DNA of 64,000 nucleotides from Actinomadura viridilutea (GTDB lineage: Bacteria > Actinomycetota > Actinomycetes > Streptosporangiales > Streptosporangiaceae), in the NCBI GenBank assembly GCA_003001795.1, contig PVNI01000008.1, positions 223,828 through 287,827 of the forward strand, in the 5' to 3' direction. The notes under the pieces were generated by a model. That model saw nothing but the letters and a program-made list of their open reading frames with translations. It did not search any database and was not told where the DNA came from. The position numbers were made by a program, and so were the translations under genes. Positions 1 through 9,988 of the stretch are shown one piece after another; position 1 is the first letter of the stretch, and the number at the start of each line of letters is the position of its first letter.

Positions 1-219
1 GGCTTCCCGCGCGCCGCCGACCTGGCCGCCGCGTGCGACCTCGGCGGAGCGCCGTCCGGCGCGGCGCATGCGGCCGTCCTGCCGACCGCCCCGCGCGCGG
101 GCCTCCCCTCGCATGCCGTCGCGCGCCGTCCCGAGCCGACGACGCGCATGCCGTCCGCCGGGCGCGCCGTCGCGCGCGGCCGCGCCCCTCCGTGCTCCAC
201 GACGCTCCGGCCGATCTGA
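1..219 (+). CDS. 3' end of an unidentified upstream gene (partial)
   Basis: The frame is open from the first base to a TGA at 217-219 and has strong G/C at third codon positions, as expected for a coding tail in this genome. It begins GFPRAADLAAACDLGG and ends in a proline/arginine-rich, low-complexity tail. No family is recognised from 72 residues and the gene starts outside the window. In many actinobacteria secD is preceded by yajC or ruv genes, but this tail does not resemble YajC. It could also be a chance open frame in GC-rich DNA. Confidence 0.4.
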   Translation, partial: GFPRAADLAAACDLGGAPSGAAHAAVLPTAPRAGLPSHAVARRPEPTTRMPSAGRAVARGRAPPCSTTLRPI

Positions 220-285
220 CCCGACCGGCGCACGCCGGTGTCCGCGGTCCCTCGGAGAGGGCCGCAGTCCTCGTGGAGGTTTCCC

Positions 286-2562
286 TTGTCACGCGCCAAC
301 GCGGTGCGGGCGCTGGTGTCTCTGGCAGTGCTCGCCGCGTCCCTGTTCTACGCCCTGTCCCAGCCCGCCCGGCTCGGCCTCGACCTGCGCGGCGGCACCC
401 AGATCGTCCTGGAGACCCAGGACGGGCCGCACGCCAAGGCCGACGCCGCGTCCACCGACCGCGCCAAGCAGGTGCTCGAACGCCGCGTCGACGCGCTCGG
501 CGTGGCCGAGTCGTCGCTCACCCGGTCGGGGGAGCGGCGCATCATCGTCGAGCTGCCCGACGTGCAGGACCCGACCCGCGCCACCCAGGTGATCGGGAAG
601 ACCGCGCAGCTCACCGCGCACCCCGTCCGCGTCAACGACGGCAAGCCCGACAAGGAGAAGGGCGAGCAGCTGCTGCCCGACGAGCAGGGCGGGCAGATCC
701 TCATCGGACCCGCCGCGCTGACCGGCGAGGGCATCGGCACCGCCGAGGCCGGGTTCGACCAGGAGAACCTCGGCGGCTGGTTCGTCACGGTCAAGTTCCG
801 CGGCGACGGCGGCAAGATCTGGGAGCGGATCACCGCCCGCGCCGCCTGCGCCACCGGGGACGAACGCCGCATCGCCTTCGTCCTGGACGGCCAGGTCATC
901 TCGTCCCCGCAGGTCACCCCGGAGGTGCCGTGCAACGTCGGGATCACCGGCGGCTCCACCCAGATCACCGGGGACTTCACCGCCAAGGAGGCGCGGGACC
1001 TGGCCGCGCTGATCCAGGGCGGTTCGCTGCCGGTGCCCGTGAAGATCATCGAGCAGCGGGTGGTCGGCCCCACCCTGGGCGCGGAGGCGATCGAGGCCAG
1101 CTGGAAGGCCGCCGTCATCGGCATCGTCCTCACCGGGCTGTTCATCATCGCCGTCTACCGGCTGGTCGGCGCGCTGAGCGCGGTCGCGCTGGCCTGCTAC
1201 GCCCTGATCTCCTACGCCGCGCTCATCATGATCGGCGCGACGCTCACCCTGCCCGGCCTGGCCGGGTTCGTGCTGGCCATCGGCATGGCCATCGACGCCA
1301 ACGTGCTGGCCTTCGAACGCGCCCGGGAGGAGTACCGGGCGGCGCGCCGGCGCGGCGTGCGCGCCGCCCTGGCCACCGGCTTCACCAAGGCCTGGTCGGC
1401 CATCGCCGACTCCAACATCACCACCCTGCTGGCCGCCGGGCTGCTGTTCTTCCTGGCCTCCGGCCCGGTGCGCGGCTTCGGCGTCACCCTCACCATCGGC
1501 GTGCTGGCCTCGTTGCTGTCGGCGATGGTGATCAGCCGCTTCCTCACCGAGACGGCCCTGTCCCGCCGGTGGATCGCGCGCCGCCCGGCGCTGACCGGCA
1601 TCGGCGCCGTGGGCCGCCTGCGCACGTGGCTGGACCGCCGCGACCCGGACCTGATGCGGCACCGCCGCCTGTACCTGGTGATCTCCGGGCTGGTCGTGGT
1701 GCTCGCCCTGGCCGGCGTCTTCGTCCGCGGCCTCAACTTCGGCGTGGAGTTCACCGGGGGCCGCCTCATGGAGTACTCCACCAGCCGGACGGTCGACATC
1801 GACGACGCCCGCGCGGCCGTCTCGTCCGCCGGGTTCCCGCGCGCGGTGGTGCAGACGTCCGGCCAGGACAACATCTCCGTGCGCACCGAGGACCTCACCA
1901 ACGAGGAGGAGAAGCGCATCCGGGACGCGCTGGCCGCCAAGGGCGGCACCGTCACCAAGGAGCGCGACGAGCTGATCGGCCCCACCCTGGGCGACGAGCT
2001 GCGCCGCAAGGCGCTGATCGCGCTGGGGGTGGCGCTCCTCGTCCAGCTGGCCTACCTGGCGTTCCGGTTCCGCTGGACGTTCGGCACGGGCGCGGTGCTG
2101 GCGATGTTCCACGACATCATCGTGGTGATCGGGGTGTTCGCCTGGCTCGGCAAGCCGATCGACGGGGTGTTCCTGGCCGCCCTGCTGACGATCATCGGGT
2201 ACTCGGTGAACGACTCGGTGGTGGTGTTCGACCGCATCCGCGAGCTGTGGCGGGACGACCCCAAGGCGCCGTTCGCCCGCCTCGCCGGCCGCGGCGCCCT
2301 GCAGACCGTGCCCCGGACCGTCAACACCGGGATGGGCGCGATCTTCATTTTGGCCGCGCTGGCGCTGCTCGGCGGCGACTCGCTGACCGACTTCGCCATC
2401 GCGCTGCTGGTCGGGATCTGCGTCGGCACGTACTCCAGCGTGTTCACCGCCACGCCCTTGGCCGTGGTGCTGCAGCACTACAGCAAGACGCCCGCGCCGC
2501 ACCCCAAGCGCCCGCAGCGGCCCGTCCGCCGCGAGTCCGGGGACTCCGGCGCCGTCCTCTAG
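286..2562 (+). CDS. secDF: SecDF fusion, protein-export membrane protein
   Basis: SecD and SecF are fused in one 758-residue chain. The complex uses the proton-motive force to pull secreted proteins out of the SecYEG channel. After an N-terminal membrane helix come the SecD motif (D)LRGGTQ, the periplasmic P1 domain, and SecD helices with GMAIDANVLAFERAREE. The SecF half starts near residue 460 and carries NFGVEFTGGRL, the conserved helix GYSVNDSVVVFDRIRE and a C-terminal helix bundle. An upstream in-frame GTG at 238 is possible, but TTG at 286 is chosen because GGAGG lies at 275-279 with ideal spacing and the protein then begins with the expected short basic segment and first helix. Actinobacteria often have separate secD and secF, sometimes plus a fused copy, so other copies may exist elsewhere. 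Confidence 0.95.
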   Translation: MSRANAVRALVSLAVLAASLFYALSQPARLGLDLRGGTQIVLETQDGPHAKADAASTDRAKQVLERRVDALGVAESSLTRSGERRIIVELPDVQDPTRATQVIGKTAQLTAHPVRVNDGKPDKEKGEQLLPDEQGGQILIGPAALTGEGIGTAEAGFDQENLGGWFVTVKFRGDGGKIWERITARAACATGDERRIAFVLDGQVISSPQVTPEVPCNVGITGGSTQITGDFTAKEARDLAALIQGGSLPVPVKIIEQRVVGPTLGAEAIEASWKAAVIGIVLTGLFIIAVYRLVGALSAVALACYALISYAALIMIGATLTLPGLAGFVLAIGMAIDANVLAFERAREEYRAARRRGVRAALATGFTKAWSAIADSNITTLLAAGLLFFLASGPVRGFGVTLTIGVLASLLSAMVISRFLTETALSRRWIARRPALTGIGAVGRLRTWLDRRDPDLMRHRRLYLVISGLVVVLALAGVFVRGLNFGVEFTGGRLMEYSTSRTVDIDDARAAVSSAGFPRAVVQTSGQDNISVRTEDLTNEEEKRIRDALAAKGGTVTKERDELIGPTLGDELRRKALIALGVALLVQLAYLAFRFRWTFGTGAVLAMFHDIIVVIGVFAWLGKPIDGVFLAALLTIIGYSVNDSVVVFDRIRELWRDDPKAPFARLAGRGALQTVPRTVNTGMGAIFILAALALLGGDSLTDFAIALLVGICVGTYSSVFTATPLAVVLQHYSKTPAPHPKRPQRPVRRESGDSGAVL

Positions 2563-2610
2563 GCGTCATCGAGGAGGTGGCAGGGAGAGGCGCGGCGGGG
2601 CTCGTTCCCG

Positions 2611-2645
2611 TCCACCCGGCGTCCCTCCGCGGGGCGCCGGGTGGA
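2611..2645 (+). terminator. Hairpin terminator after secDF
   Basis: A perfect 11-bp inverted repeat (TCCACCCGGCG and its complement) with a 13-base loop lies between the convergent ends of secDF and the GH15 gene. It has no clear U-tract, as is common in actinobacteria. It could serve either strand. Confidence 0.6.
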
Positions 2646-2663
2646 CACCCGGATCTGATCACT

Positions 2664-2692
2664 ACCGCCGCCGGCCGCGGCGCGGCGGCGGT
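2664..2692. terminator. Second hairpin between secDF and the GH15 gene
   Basis: A perfect 10-bp stem (ACCGCCGCCG/CGGCGGCGGT) with a 9-base loop. It lies closer to the 3' end of the minus-strand gene and probably ends that transcript, or both transcripts. Confidence 0.5.
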
Positions 2693-2778
2693 TCCGGTGC
2701 CGTGTGATCGGTTCCGACGCCCCGTCCCGGGTGCCGTGGCCGGGCGGGATGGCGCCGAGCCCTGGCCACGGCGGGGGG

Positions 2779-4665
2779 TCAGGCCAGCGGGGGCTGGCGC
2801 TCGTACTCCTCGGCGCGGATGACCTGCATCACCGCGTTGATCAGCGCCAGGTGGGTGAACGCCTGGGGGAAGTTGCCCAGGTGGCGGCCGGTGTGCGGGT
2901 CGATCTCCTCGGCGTACAGCTGCAGCGGGCTGGCGTAGGAGAGCAGCTTCTCGCACAGGGCCTTGGCGCGGTCCAGTTCGCCGATCATCACCAGCGCGCT
3001 GACGAGCCAGAACGAGCAGATGGTGAACGTGCCCTCGTCGGAGTCGAAGCCGTCGTCGGTCTCCGACGGCCGGTACCGCAGCACCAGGTCGTCCTCGGTC
3101 AGCTCGTCGGCGATGGCGAGCACGGTCTCGCGGACCCGCTTGTCGTCGGCGGGCAGGAAGCCCAGCAGCGGGATGAGCAGCGCCGACGCGTCCAGGCTGG
3201 TCGCGCCGTAGTGGGCCACGAACACCCCGCGCTCGTCCAGGGCGTTGGCCAGCACGTCGGCGTGGATCTCGTCGGCCGCCTTCTGCCAGCGCTCGGCCAT
3301 GGCGTGGTCGCCGCGGATGCGCGCCAGCCGGGCGCCGCGGTCGGCCGCCACCCAGCAGAACACCTTCGAGGAGGTGAAGTGCTGCGGCTCGCCGCGCACC
3401 TCCCACATGCCGCAGTCCGGCAGCCGCCAGTTGGCCAGCGCGTCCTCGACCTGCTTGACGACGATCTTCCACAGCCGGTCGTCCAGCCGGTCCCGCTTGC
3501 GCACGAACAGGTAGATGGAGCCGATGATGGCGCCCCACACGTCGTGCTGGGCCTGCATGTACGCCTCGTTGCCGATGCGCACCGGGCGGGCGTTGTCGTA
3601 GCCGGACAGGTGGTCGAGGGTCGTCTCGGGCAGCTCCTCGCGGCCGTCCAGCCCGTACATGATCTGCAGCTTGCCCTCGGCGGCCTCGGCCACGTCGGTG
3701 ATGAAGTAGAAGAAGTCGTTGGCCTCCCAGTCGTACCCGAGGGTGTAGAAGGCCCACAGCGCCATCGTCGAGTCGCGGATCCAGGTGTACCGGTAGTCCC
3801 AGTTGCGGTCGCCGCCCGGGGTCTCCGGCAGGGACGTGGTCGCCGCGGCCGCCACCGCGCCCGACGGGGCGAACGTCAGCCCCTTGAGGGTGAGGGCGCT
3901 GCGCTGCAGGTGGCTGCGCCACGGGTGGTCGGGGAACTTGCCGCGGTCCAGCCAGTGCTGCCAGTGGTGCACCGTCCAGACCAGGCGCTCTTGGGCCTCC
4001 TCGTAGCTGTGCGGCGGCTCGTGCTCGCTCCACGACAGCGCGACGAACCGCGCGTCGCCCTGCTTGAGCAGGGTGCGGGCGGTGGCCAGCGACCCTTCGA
4101 AGCCGATGTTCATGTCGCTGGTCAGGCGCAGTGAGAGACCGTTGCCGCGCGCGACGGCCTCGTGGTAGCCGAGGCCGGTGTGCTCCCACTGCGCGGGCGC
4201 GCGTCCGTAGTCGAACACGGGCATGCAGTCCAGCCGGACCTGCACCTGCCCGTTGACGCAGCGCACCATGCGCAGCAGCACGTGGTCGGCGTCGTAGTCG
4301 GTGGGGGCGCGGCGGTGGGTGTGCGAGCGCTCGGTCTCGTGGTGCCAGGGCCCCATGAGGAGCGCGTCGGTGACCACCAGCCAGCCGCCGTGGACCCACC
4401 AGGTCGTCTCCAGCACCATGGTGCCGGGGATGTAGCGCCGGGCGGCGGGCACCTCCACCCCCGCCGGACCGACCCGGAAGTATCCGGCGTCCCGGTCCAG
4501 CAGGGAGCCGAAGACGCTCGGCGAGTCCATGCGGGGCAGGCACATCCATTCGATGTTGCCGCTCGGCGCGACCAGGGCGGTCGTCTCGCAGTCGGACAGG
4601 AACCCGAAATCGGCGATCGGGGCGAACGGGTCTCCAGCCCGGCCACCGGCGACCATCGGTCTCAC
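2779..4665 (-). CDS. Glycoside hydrolase family 15 protein (glucoamylase/trehalase-like)
   Basis: A 628-residue protein of the GH15 family, which hydrolyses alpha-glucosidic bonds; in actinobacteria many members act on trehalose. The N-terminal beta-sandwich begins with the family hallmark IADFGFLSDCETTALV and GNIEWMCLPRMDSPSVF. The (alpha/alpha)6 barrel includes NWDYRYTWIRDSTMALWAFY and a C-terminal ASPLQLYAEEIDP segment typical of the catalytic-base region. There is no signal peptide, so it is cytoplasmic. The start is the GTG at 4665, with GGAGGT six bases upstream; the ATG at 4686 would place that Shine-Dalgarno inside the coding region. It is convergent with secDF and divergent from ppdK. 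Substrate (trehalose, dextrin or maltose) cannot be read from sequence. Confidence 0.88.
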   Translation of the reverse strand: MRPMVAGGRAGDPFAPIADFGFLSDCETTALVAPSGNIEWMCLPRMDSPSVFGSLLDRDAGYFRVGPAGVEVPAARRYIPGTMVLETTWWVHGGWLVVTDALLMGPWHHETERSHTHRRAPTDYDADHVLLRMVRCVNGQVQVRLDCMPVFDYGRAPAQWEHTGLGYHEAVARGNGLSLRLTSDMNIGFEGSLATARTLLKQGDARFVALSWSEHEPPHSYEEAQERLVWTVHHWQHWLDRGKFPDHPWRSHLQRSALTLKGLTFAPSGAVAAAATTSLPETPGGDRNWDYRYTWIRDSTMALWAFYTLGYDWEANDFFYFITDVAEAAEGKLQIMYGLDGREELPETTLDHLSGYDNARPVRIGNEAYMQAQHDVWGAIIGSIYLFVRKRDRLDDRLWKIVVKQVEDALANWRLPDCGMWEVRGEPQHFTSSKVFCWVAADRGARLARIRGDHAMAERWQKAADEIHADVLANALDERGVFVAHYGATSLDASALLIPLLGFLPADDKRVRETVLAIADELTEDDLVLRYRPSETDDGFDSDEGTFTICSFWLVSALVMIGELDRAKALCEKLLSYASPLQLYAEEIDPHTGRHLGNFPQAFTHLALINAVMQVIRAEEYERQPPLA

Positions 4666-4975
4666 AGCCTCACCTCCTCTTTCCATGATTCCCTCTGGTT
4701 TGCGGTGCGTAGACCATGCAACGGCCGTGGTTCCTTGGTCGTGTGTCGGTTATGTCCTGATTGGAATAGACCAGTGTGCTCGGTTTGACCTGCGTAAACG
4801 CACGCAGCGTAACGGAGTGACGAGCGGGCGTCGCACGCACGGGTACAGTCCCGGCAAACAGGGCAGGCGGTGCCGTTTCCGGCGGCGCCCGGGAGCGTAC
4901 CGGGTCCATCCGAGGCCGCCGCCCGCCACCCCGCCGCAGGCCGCGCGGCGGGACCGGACCGCGAAGGAGGGGCCC
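4666..4975. other. Divergent promoter region, GH15 gene / ppdK
   Basis: These 310 bases hold no gene and are more AT-rich than their surroundings. A plausible ppdK -10 is TACAGT at 4844-4849, giving a leader of about 120 bases. An imperfect palindrome TGCGTAAACGCA lies just upstream next to a TTGACC. The proximity suggests a regulated promoter, but no regulator can be named. Confidence 0.4.
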
Positions 4976-7684
4976 GTGCCGAAACTGGTGTACGACTTCA
5001 CCGAAGGCAACAAGGACCTGCGGGATCTGCTGGGGGGCAAGGGCGCCAACCTGGCCGAGATGACCAATCTCGGCCTGCCCGTCCCGCCGGGGTTCACCAT
5101 CACCACCGAGGCGTGCCGCCACTACCTGGAGCACGGCGCGCTGCCCGACGGGTTGGCGGAGGAGATCGACGAGCACCTGTCGGCGCTGGAGGAGGCCATG
5201 GGCAAGCGCCTCGGCCAGCCCGACGACCCGCTGCTGGTCAGCGTGCGGTCCGGGGCCAAGTTCAGCATGCCCGGCATGATGGAGACCGTCCTCAACATCG
5301 GCCTCAACGACGCGTCGGTGGCCGGGCTCGCCGCCCAGTCCGGGGACGAGCGCTTCGCCTGGGACTCCTACCGGCGGCTCATCCAGATGTTCGGCAAGAC
5401 CGTGCTCGGCGTCGACGGTGACCTGTTCGAGGACGCCGTGGACGCCGCCAAGAAGGCCAAGGGCACCGACCGGGACCTCGACCTGGACGCCGGCGACCTG
5501 CGCGGCCTGGTCGCCACGTTCAAGGACATCGTCCGCGAGCACGCCGGGCGCGACTTCCCCGCCGACCCGCGCGAGCAGATGGACCTGGCGATCAGGGCGG
5601 TGTTCGAGTCGTGGAACGCGCCCCGCGCGATCCTGTACCGGCGCCAGGAGCGCATCCCCGCCGACCTCGGCACCGCCGTCAACGTCTGCGCCATGGTGTT
5701 CGGCAACATGGGCATGGACTCGGGCACCGGCGTGGCCTTCACCCGCGACCCCGCGACCGGCCGCCAGGGCGTCTACGGCGACTACCTGCAGAACGCGCAG
5801 GGGGAGGACGTGGTCGCCGGCATCCGCAACACCGTGCCGCTGTCCGAGCTGGAACGCCTCAACCCCGCCGCCTACGCGGAGCTCCTGCGCATCATGGAGA
5901 CGCTGGAGAACCACTACCGCGACATGTGCGACATCGAGTTCACGATCGAGCGCGGCAAGCTGTGGATGCTCCAGACCCGGGTCGGCAAGCGCACCGCCGC
6001 GGCCGCGTTCCGCATCGCCTGCCAGCTGCTCGACCAGGGCCTCATCGACGAGGACGAGGCCGTGGCCCGCGTCACCGGCGACCAGCTCGCCCAGCTGATG
6101 TTCCCCCGCTTCGACCAGGCCCAGGCCGACGGGAGCAAGCTGCTGACCACCGGCATGAACGCCTCGCCCGGCGCCGCCGTCGGCAAGGCCGTCTTCTCCT
6201 CCGAGCGGGCCGTGGAGCTGGCCGCCCGGGGCGAGGACGTCATCCTGGTGCGCCGCGAGACCAACCCCGACGACCTGGCCGGCATGGTCGCCGCCAGGGG
6301 CATCCTCACCTCCCGCGGCGGCAAGACCTCGCACGCCGCGGTCGTCGCCCGCGGCATGGGCAAGACCTGCGTGTGCGGCGCGGAGGAACTGGACGTCGAC
6401 ACCAAGGCCGCCCGCTTCACCGCCCCCGGCGGCGTCACCGTCGAGGAAGGCGAGGTCATCTCCATCGACGGCACCAGCGGCCGGGTCTACCTCGGCGAGG
6501 TGCCCGTCGAGGACTCCCCGGTGGTCAAGTACTTCGAGGGCGCGCTCGACCCCGCGCAGGCCGCCGCCGGGGACGAGGGGGACGAGCTCGTCCAGGCCGT
6601 GCACCGGATCATGAAGCACGCCGACGCGCGGGCGCGCCTGGGCGTGCGCGCCAACGCCGACACCCCCGAGGACGCCGCGCGGGCCCGCCGCTTCGGCGCG
6701 CGCGGCATCGGGCTGTGCCGTACCGAGCACATGTTCCTCGGCGACCGCCGCCGCCTGGTGGAACAGCTCATCCTCGCCGAGACCGACGACGAGCGGCGCG
6801 ACGCCCTGGACGCGCTGGAGCCGCTCCAGCGCGCCGACTTCGAAGGCATCCTCGAAGCCATGGACGGGCTGCCCGTCACGATCCGGCTCATCGACCCCCC
6901 GTTGCACGAGTTCCTCCCCGACCTCACCGAGCTGTCGGTCAAGGTCGCTCTGGCGGGTGACGACGCCGACCCCCGGGACCGCAAACTGCTGGAGGCCGTC
7001 CGCCGGCTGCACGAGCAGAACCCTATGTTGGGACTGCGGGGCGTGCGCCTGGGTTTGGTGATTCCCGGGCTGTTTGCGATGCAGGTCCGCGCGATCGCCC
7101 ATGCGGCCGCGCGGCGGCGCCGGGCGGGCGGCGATCCTCGACCGGAGATAATGATCCCGCTTGTGGGCGCCGTCCAGGAACTCGAGGCGGTGCGCGACGA
7201 GGCCCGGCGGGTGCTGGCCGAGGTCCGCGAGGAGACCGGGGTGGACGTGCCCGCGCTGATCGGCACCATGATCGAGCTGCCCCGGGCGGCGCTGACCGCC
7301 GGGCAGATCGCCGAGGCCGCCGAGTTCTTCTCCTTCGGCACCAACGACCTCACCCAGACCACGTGGGGCTTCTCCCGCGACGACGTGGAGGCGGCCTTCT
7401 TCTCCCGCTACCTGGAGCTCGGCATCTTCGGCGTGTCCCCGTTCGAGACCTTGGACCGCGAGGGGGTCGGCCGCCTGGTGCGCATCGCCGCCGAGGAGGG
7501 GCGCGCCGCCCGTCCGGACCTGAAGCTGGGCATCTGCGGCGAACACGGCGGCGACCCCGAGTCGGTGCACTTCTGCCACGAGGTCGGCCTGGACTACGTG
7601 TCCTGCTCGCCGTTCCGCGTCCCGGTCGCCCGGCTCGAGGCGGGACGCGCCGCGATCTCCGCGGTCGGCTCCGACAGCCGCTAG
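4976..7684 (+). CDS. ppdK: Pyruvate, phosphate dikinase
   Basis: Converts pyruvate, ATP and phosphate reversibly to PEP, AMP and pyrophosphate, linking glycolysis and gluconeogenesis in the cytoplasm. The 902 residues match the usual length. The N-terminal nucleotide-binding domain has GGKGANLAEMTNLGLPVPPGF and SVRSGAKFSMPGMMETVLNIG. The swivelling phosphohistidine domain has GGKTSHAAVVARGMGKTC, with the catalytic His near residue 453. The C-terminal TIM barrel has GLCRTEHMF and GICGEHGGDP, the latter with the proton-donor Cys. The GTG at 4976 follows GAAGGAGG at 4963-4970 and gives the expected VPKLVYDF N-terminus. No adjacent PPDK regulatory protein gene is present. Confidence 0.97.
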   Translation: MPKLVYDFTEGNKDLRDLLGGKGANLAEMTNLGLPVPPGFTITTEACRHYLEHGALPDGLAEEIDEHLSALEEAMGKRLGQPDDPLLVSVRSGAKFSMPGMMETVLNIGLNDASVAGLAAQSGDERFAWDSYRRLIQMFGKTVLGVDGDLFEDAVDAAKKAKGTDRDLDLDAGDLRGLVATFKDIVREHAGRDFPADPREQMDLAIRAVFESWNAPRAILYRRQERIPADLGTAVNVCAMVFGNMGMDSGTGVAFTRDPATGRQGVYGDYLQNAQGEDVVAGIRNTVPLSELERLNPAAYAELLRIMETLENHYRDMCDIEFTIERGKLWMLQTRVGKRTAAAAFRIACQLLDQGLIDEDEAVARVTGDQLAQLMFPRFDQAQADGSKLLTTGMNASPGAAVGKAVFSSERAVELAARGEDVILVRRETNPDDLAGMVAARGILTSRGGKTSHAAVVARGMGKTCVCGAEELDVDTKAARFTAPGGVTVEEGEVISIDGTSGRVYLGEVPVEDSPVVKYFEGALDPAQAAAGDEGDELVQAVHRIMKHADARARLGVRANADTPEDAARARRFGARGIGLCRTEHMFLGDRRRLVEQLILAETDDERRDALDALEPLQRADFEGILEAMDGLPVTIRLIDPPLHEFLPDLTELSVKVALAGDDADPRDRKLLEAVRRLHEQNPMLGLRGVRLGLVIPGLFAMQVRAIAHAAARRRRAGGDPRPEIMIPLVGAVQELEAVRDEARRVLAEVREETGVDVPALIGTMIELPRAALTAGQIAEAAEFFSFGTNDLTQTTWGFSRDDVEAAFFSRYLELGIFGVSPFETLDREGVGRLVRIAAEEGRAARPDLKLGICGEHGGDPESVHFCHEVGLDYVSCSPFRVPVARLEAGRAAISAVGSDSR

Positions 7685-7789
7685 CCGCGAGCCGGCCGCC
7701 CGCCCTCCTCGGGGACGCCGCCCGCGTCCGGGCGGACACGGGGACGGAACCGGCGAACCCGCGACGCGCGCCCGGTCGTCTCAACTAGC

Positions 7790-8566
7790 GTGTCGAGCGA
7801 GATGACCTTGGAGATGGACGCGCCCGGCTCCGACCCGTCCGAGGGGGCCGACGAGGACGGCGGGCGGCGCGAGCGGCGAGGGCCCGAGGCGGACGGGGAG
7901 CGGCGGCCGGCGCGCGGCCGCCGCTCCCGCGCCTTCGTGATCGCGGTGAGCGCGCTGCTCGGGCTGCTGGCCGTGGCCGTGCTGACGCCGCTGACCGTGG
8001 CGGGGCGCGTGTGGTACCAGGCCCGCCAGGACGAGCGGCCCCGCTCGGACGCGATCATCGTGCTGGGCGCGGCGCAGTACAACGGGGTGCCCTCGCCCAC
8101 CCTGCGGTGGCGGCTGCAGCACGCCCTGAACCTGTACCGGGACGGGGTGGCGCCGGTCATCGTCACCGTCGGCGGCAAGCGGCCGGGCGACGCCTACACC
8201 GAGGCCGACTCCGGGAAGCGGTGGCTGGTGGAGCGCGGCGGGGTGCCCGCCGACCGGGTGGTGTCCGTGCCCGTCGGCGGCGACACGCTGGAGAGCATGC
8301 GGGCGGTGGGCCGCGAGTACCGGCGGCGCGGATGGCGCACCGGCGTGATCGTGACCGACCCGTGGCACGGCCTGCGCTCCAAGCGGATGGCGGCCGACAA
8401 CGGCATCGAGGCGGCCTCGTCCCCGACCCGCAGCGGCCCGAGCGTGCAGACCCGCGAGACGCAGTTCCACTACATCGTCCGGGAGACCGGCGGCTACCTG
8501 TCGTACGTGCTCTTCGGGAAGAGCATCCGGGACCCTCGGGAAACGATCAAGTCCGCATCCGGGTGA
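7790..8566 (+). CDS. YdcF/SanA-like membrane protein (DUF218)
   Basis: A 258-residue protein with a charged, low-complexity N-terminus of about 45 residues, one membrane helix (roughly 46-66, VIAVSALLGLLAVAVLTPLTV) and an extracytoplasmic DUF218 domain. The domain shows ADAIIVLGAA-like (SDAIIVLGAAQYNG), VTVGGKRPGD and VIVTDPWHGLRSKRM signatures. Family members (SanA, ElyC, YdcF) are linked to envelope integrity; the chemistry is unknown. No good Shine-Dalgarno precedes the GTG at 7790, so an ATG at 7802 is also possible. It lies 33 bases before dgt and may be co-transcribed with it. Confidence 0.8.
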   Translation: MSSEMTLEMDAPGSDPSEGADEDGGRRERRGPEADGERRPARGRRSRAFVIAVSALLGLLAVAVLTPLTVAGRVWYQARQDERPRSDAIIVLGAAQYNGVPSPTLRWRLQHALNLYRDGVAPVIVTVGGKRPGDAYTEADSGKRWLVERGGVPADRVVSVPVGGDTLESMRAVGREYRRRGWRTGVIVTDPWHGLRSKRMAADNGIEAASSPTRSGPSVQTRETQFHYIVRETGGYLSYVLFGKSIRDPRETIKSASG

Positions 8567-8599
8567 GGGCGTCCGGCGCGGCCTACCCTGGATGGGGCG

Positions 8600-9856
8600 A
8601 TGAGGAATTATTCAGAGCGCGACCAGGAGCGATGGGCCCCCGAGCCGCCCAAGCGCCGCGACCGCACCGCCTTCGAACGGGACCGGGCGCGCGTGCTGCA
8701 CAGCGCCGCGCTGCGGCGGCTGGCCGCCAAGACCCAGGTGGCCTCGCCCGGCGCGCACGCCGAGGAGCACGGGCAGAGCCTGCGCACCCGGCTGACCCAC
8801 TCGCTGGAGTGCGCCCAGATCGGCCGGGAGCTCGGCAAGTCCCTCGGCTGCGACCCCGACCTGGTGGAGACCGCCTGCCTGGCCCACGACATCGGGCACC
8901 CGCCGTTCGGGCACAACGGGGAGGCCGCCCTGGACGTGGTCGCCCGCGACTGCGGCGGCTTCGAGGGCAACGCGCAGAGCCTGCGCGTGCTGACCCGGCT
9001 GGAGCCCAAGTCGTTCGCGCCCGCCGGCCCGCCGCTGTACGGCCGCAGCGTCGGGCTCAACCTCACCCGCGCCGCCCTCGACGCGTCCATGAAGTACCCG
9101 TGGACCCCGGACGAGGCCGTGAACGGCAAGTACGGGACGTACCTGGACGATCTCGCCGTGGCGCGCTGGGTGCGCGACGGCGCCCCGGCCGGGCGCGTCT
9201 GTTTCGAGGCGCAGGTCATGGACTGGAGCGACGACGTCGCGTACTCGGTGCACGACCTGGAGGACGCGCTCGTCGCCGGGCACGTCGACTTCGATCGCCT
9301 CGCCGACCCGGCCGAGCGCCGCCTGGTGTGCGCCACCGCCCGCAAGCTCTACTGCGACGACGCCGACCTGGACGAGCTGGAGGAGCGCTTCGCGCGCCTG
9401 CTGGCCGAGCCGTACTGGCCGGACCGCTACGACGGCACGCCGCGCGCCCTGGCCGCCCTGAAGAACCTCACCAGCACGCTGATCGGCCGGTTCTGCGTGG
9501 CCGCCGAGGAGGCGACCCGCGCCGCGTACGGCGACCGCCCGCTGACCCGGTACGGCGCCGACCTGATCGTGCCGCGGGAGCAGCGGCTGGAGTGCGCGCT
9601 GCTCAAGGGCGTCACCGCGCACTACGTGTGGATCAGCCACGAGGCCGTCCGGGCCCGCCAGCGCGAGCTGATCATGGAGCTGGCCGAGCTGATGCTGCGC
9701 GGCGCGCCGGACACGCTCGACCCGGCGTTCCGCGCCGCCTTCGAGGAGGCGCCTGACGACGCGGCCCGGCTGCGCGCGGTCGTCGACCAGATCGCCTCGC
9801 TCACCGACACCTCCGCGATCGCCCGGCACAAGGCGCTGTCGGGGCGCGCCGGTTAG
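8600..9856 (+). CDS. dgt: Deoxyguanosinetriphosphate triphosphohydrolase-like protein
   Basis: An HD-domain dNTP triphosphohydrolase releasing deoxynucleoside and tripolyphosphate, thereby tuning dNTP pools. The 418 residues fit the actinobacterial class. Seen directly: [26 protein letters not shown] at the N-terminus (substrate and tetramer region), the first metal His in RLTHSLE, the HD pair in [16 protein letters not shown], and a later Asp in [15 protein letters not shown] -10-like TACCCT lies at 8584-8589, and only a weak GGATGGGG precedes the ATG, so the mRNA may have almost no leader. In many actinobacteria dgt sits immediately before dnaG; here dnaG is about 18 kb away. Confidence 0.92.
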   Translation: MRNYSERDQERWAPEPPKRRDRTAFERDRARVLHSAALRRLAAKTQVASPGAHAEEHGQSLRTRLTHSLECAQIGRELGKSLGCDPDLVETACLAHDIGHPPFGHNGEAALDVVARDCGGFEGNAQSLRVLTRLEPKSFAPAGPPLYGRSVGLNLTRAALDASMKYPWTPDEAVNGKYGTYLDDLAVARWVRDGAPAGRVCFEAQVMDWSDDVAYSVHDLEDALVAGHVDFDRLADPAERRLVCATARKLYCDDADLDELEERFARLLAEPYWPDRYDGTPRALAALKNLTSTLIGRFCVAAEEATRAAYGDRPLTRYGADLIVPREQRLECALLKGVTAHYVWISHEAVRARQRELIMELAELMLRGAPDTLDPAFRAAFEEAPDDAARLRAVVDQIASLTDTSAIARHKALSGRAG

Positions 9857-9988
9857 CGGCGGCCGCCCGCGAGCGCCGCGCCGCGGCCCGTTCGTGGATC
9901 GTTCCTTGAAACGCCCGCGGGTGGCCCCTTGTCTCCTTCGGGGCACAGCAGTAGGCAGGCAAGTAGACGCCGTCCTCAGGAGGTCGCC

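Noticed and set aside
289..2502. Long open frame antisense to secDF
   Set aside because: It is the shadow of secDF in GC-rich DNA: the product is His/Gly/Gln-rich low complexity with no domain, while the plus frame has full SecD and SecF motifs.
4666..4975. Riboswitch in the ppdK leader
   Set aside because: No known aptamer core is recognised; only simple dyads are visible.
4670..7579. A 969-codon open frame antisense to ppdK
   Set aside because: No family motif, repetitive Gly/Ala/His/Val composition, and complete overlap with the clear ppdK gene.
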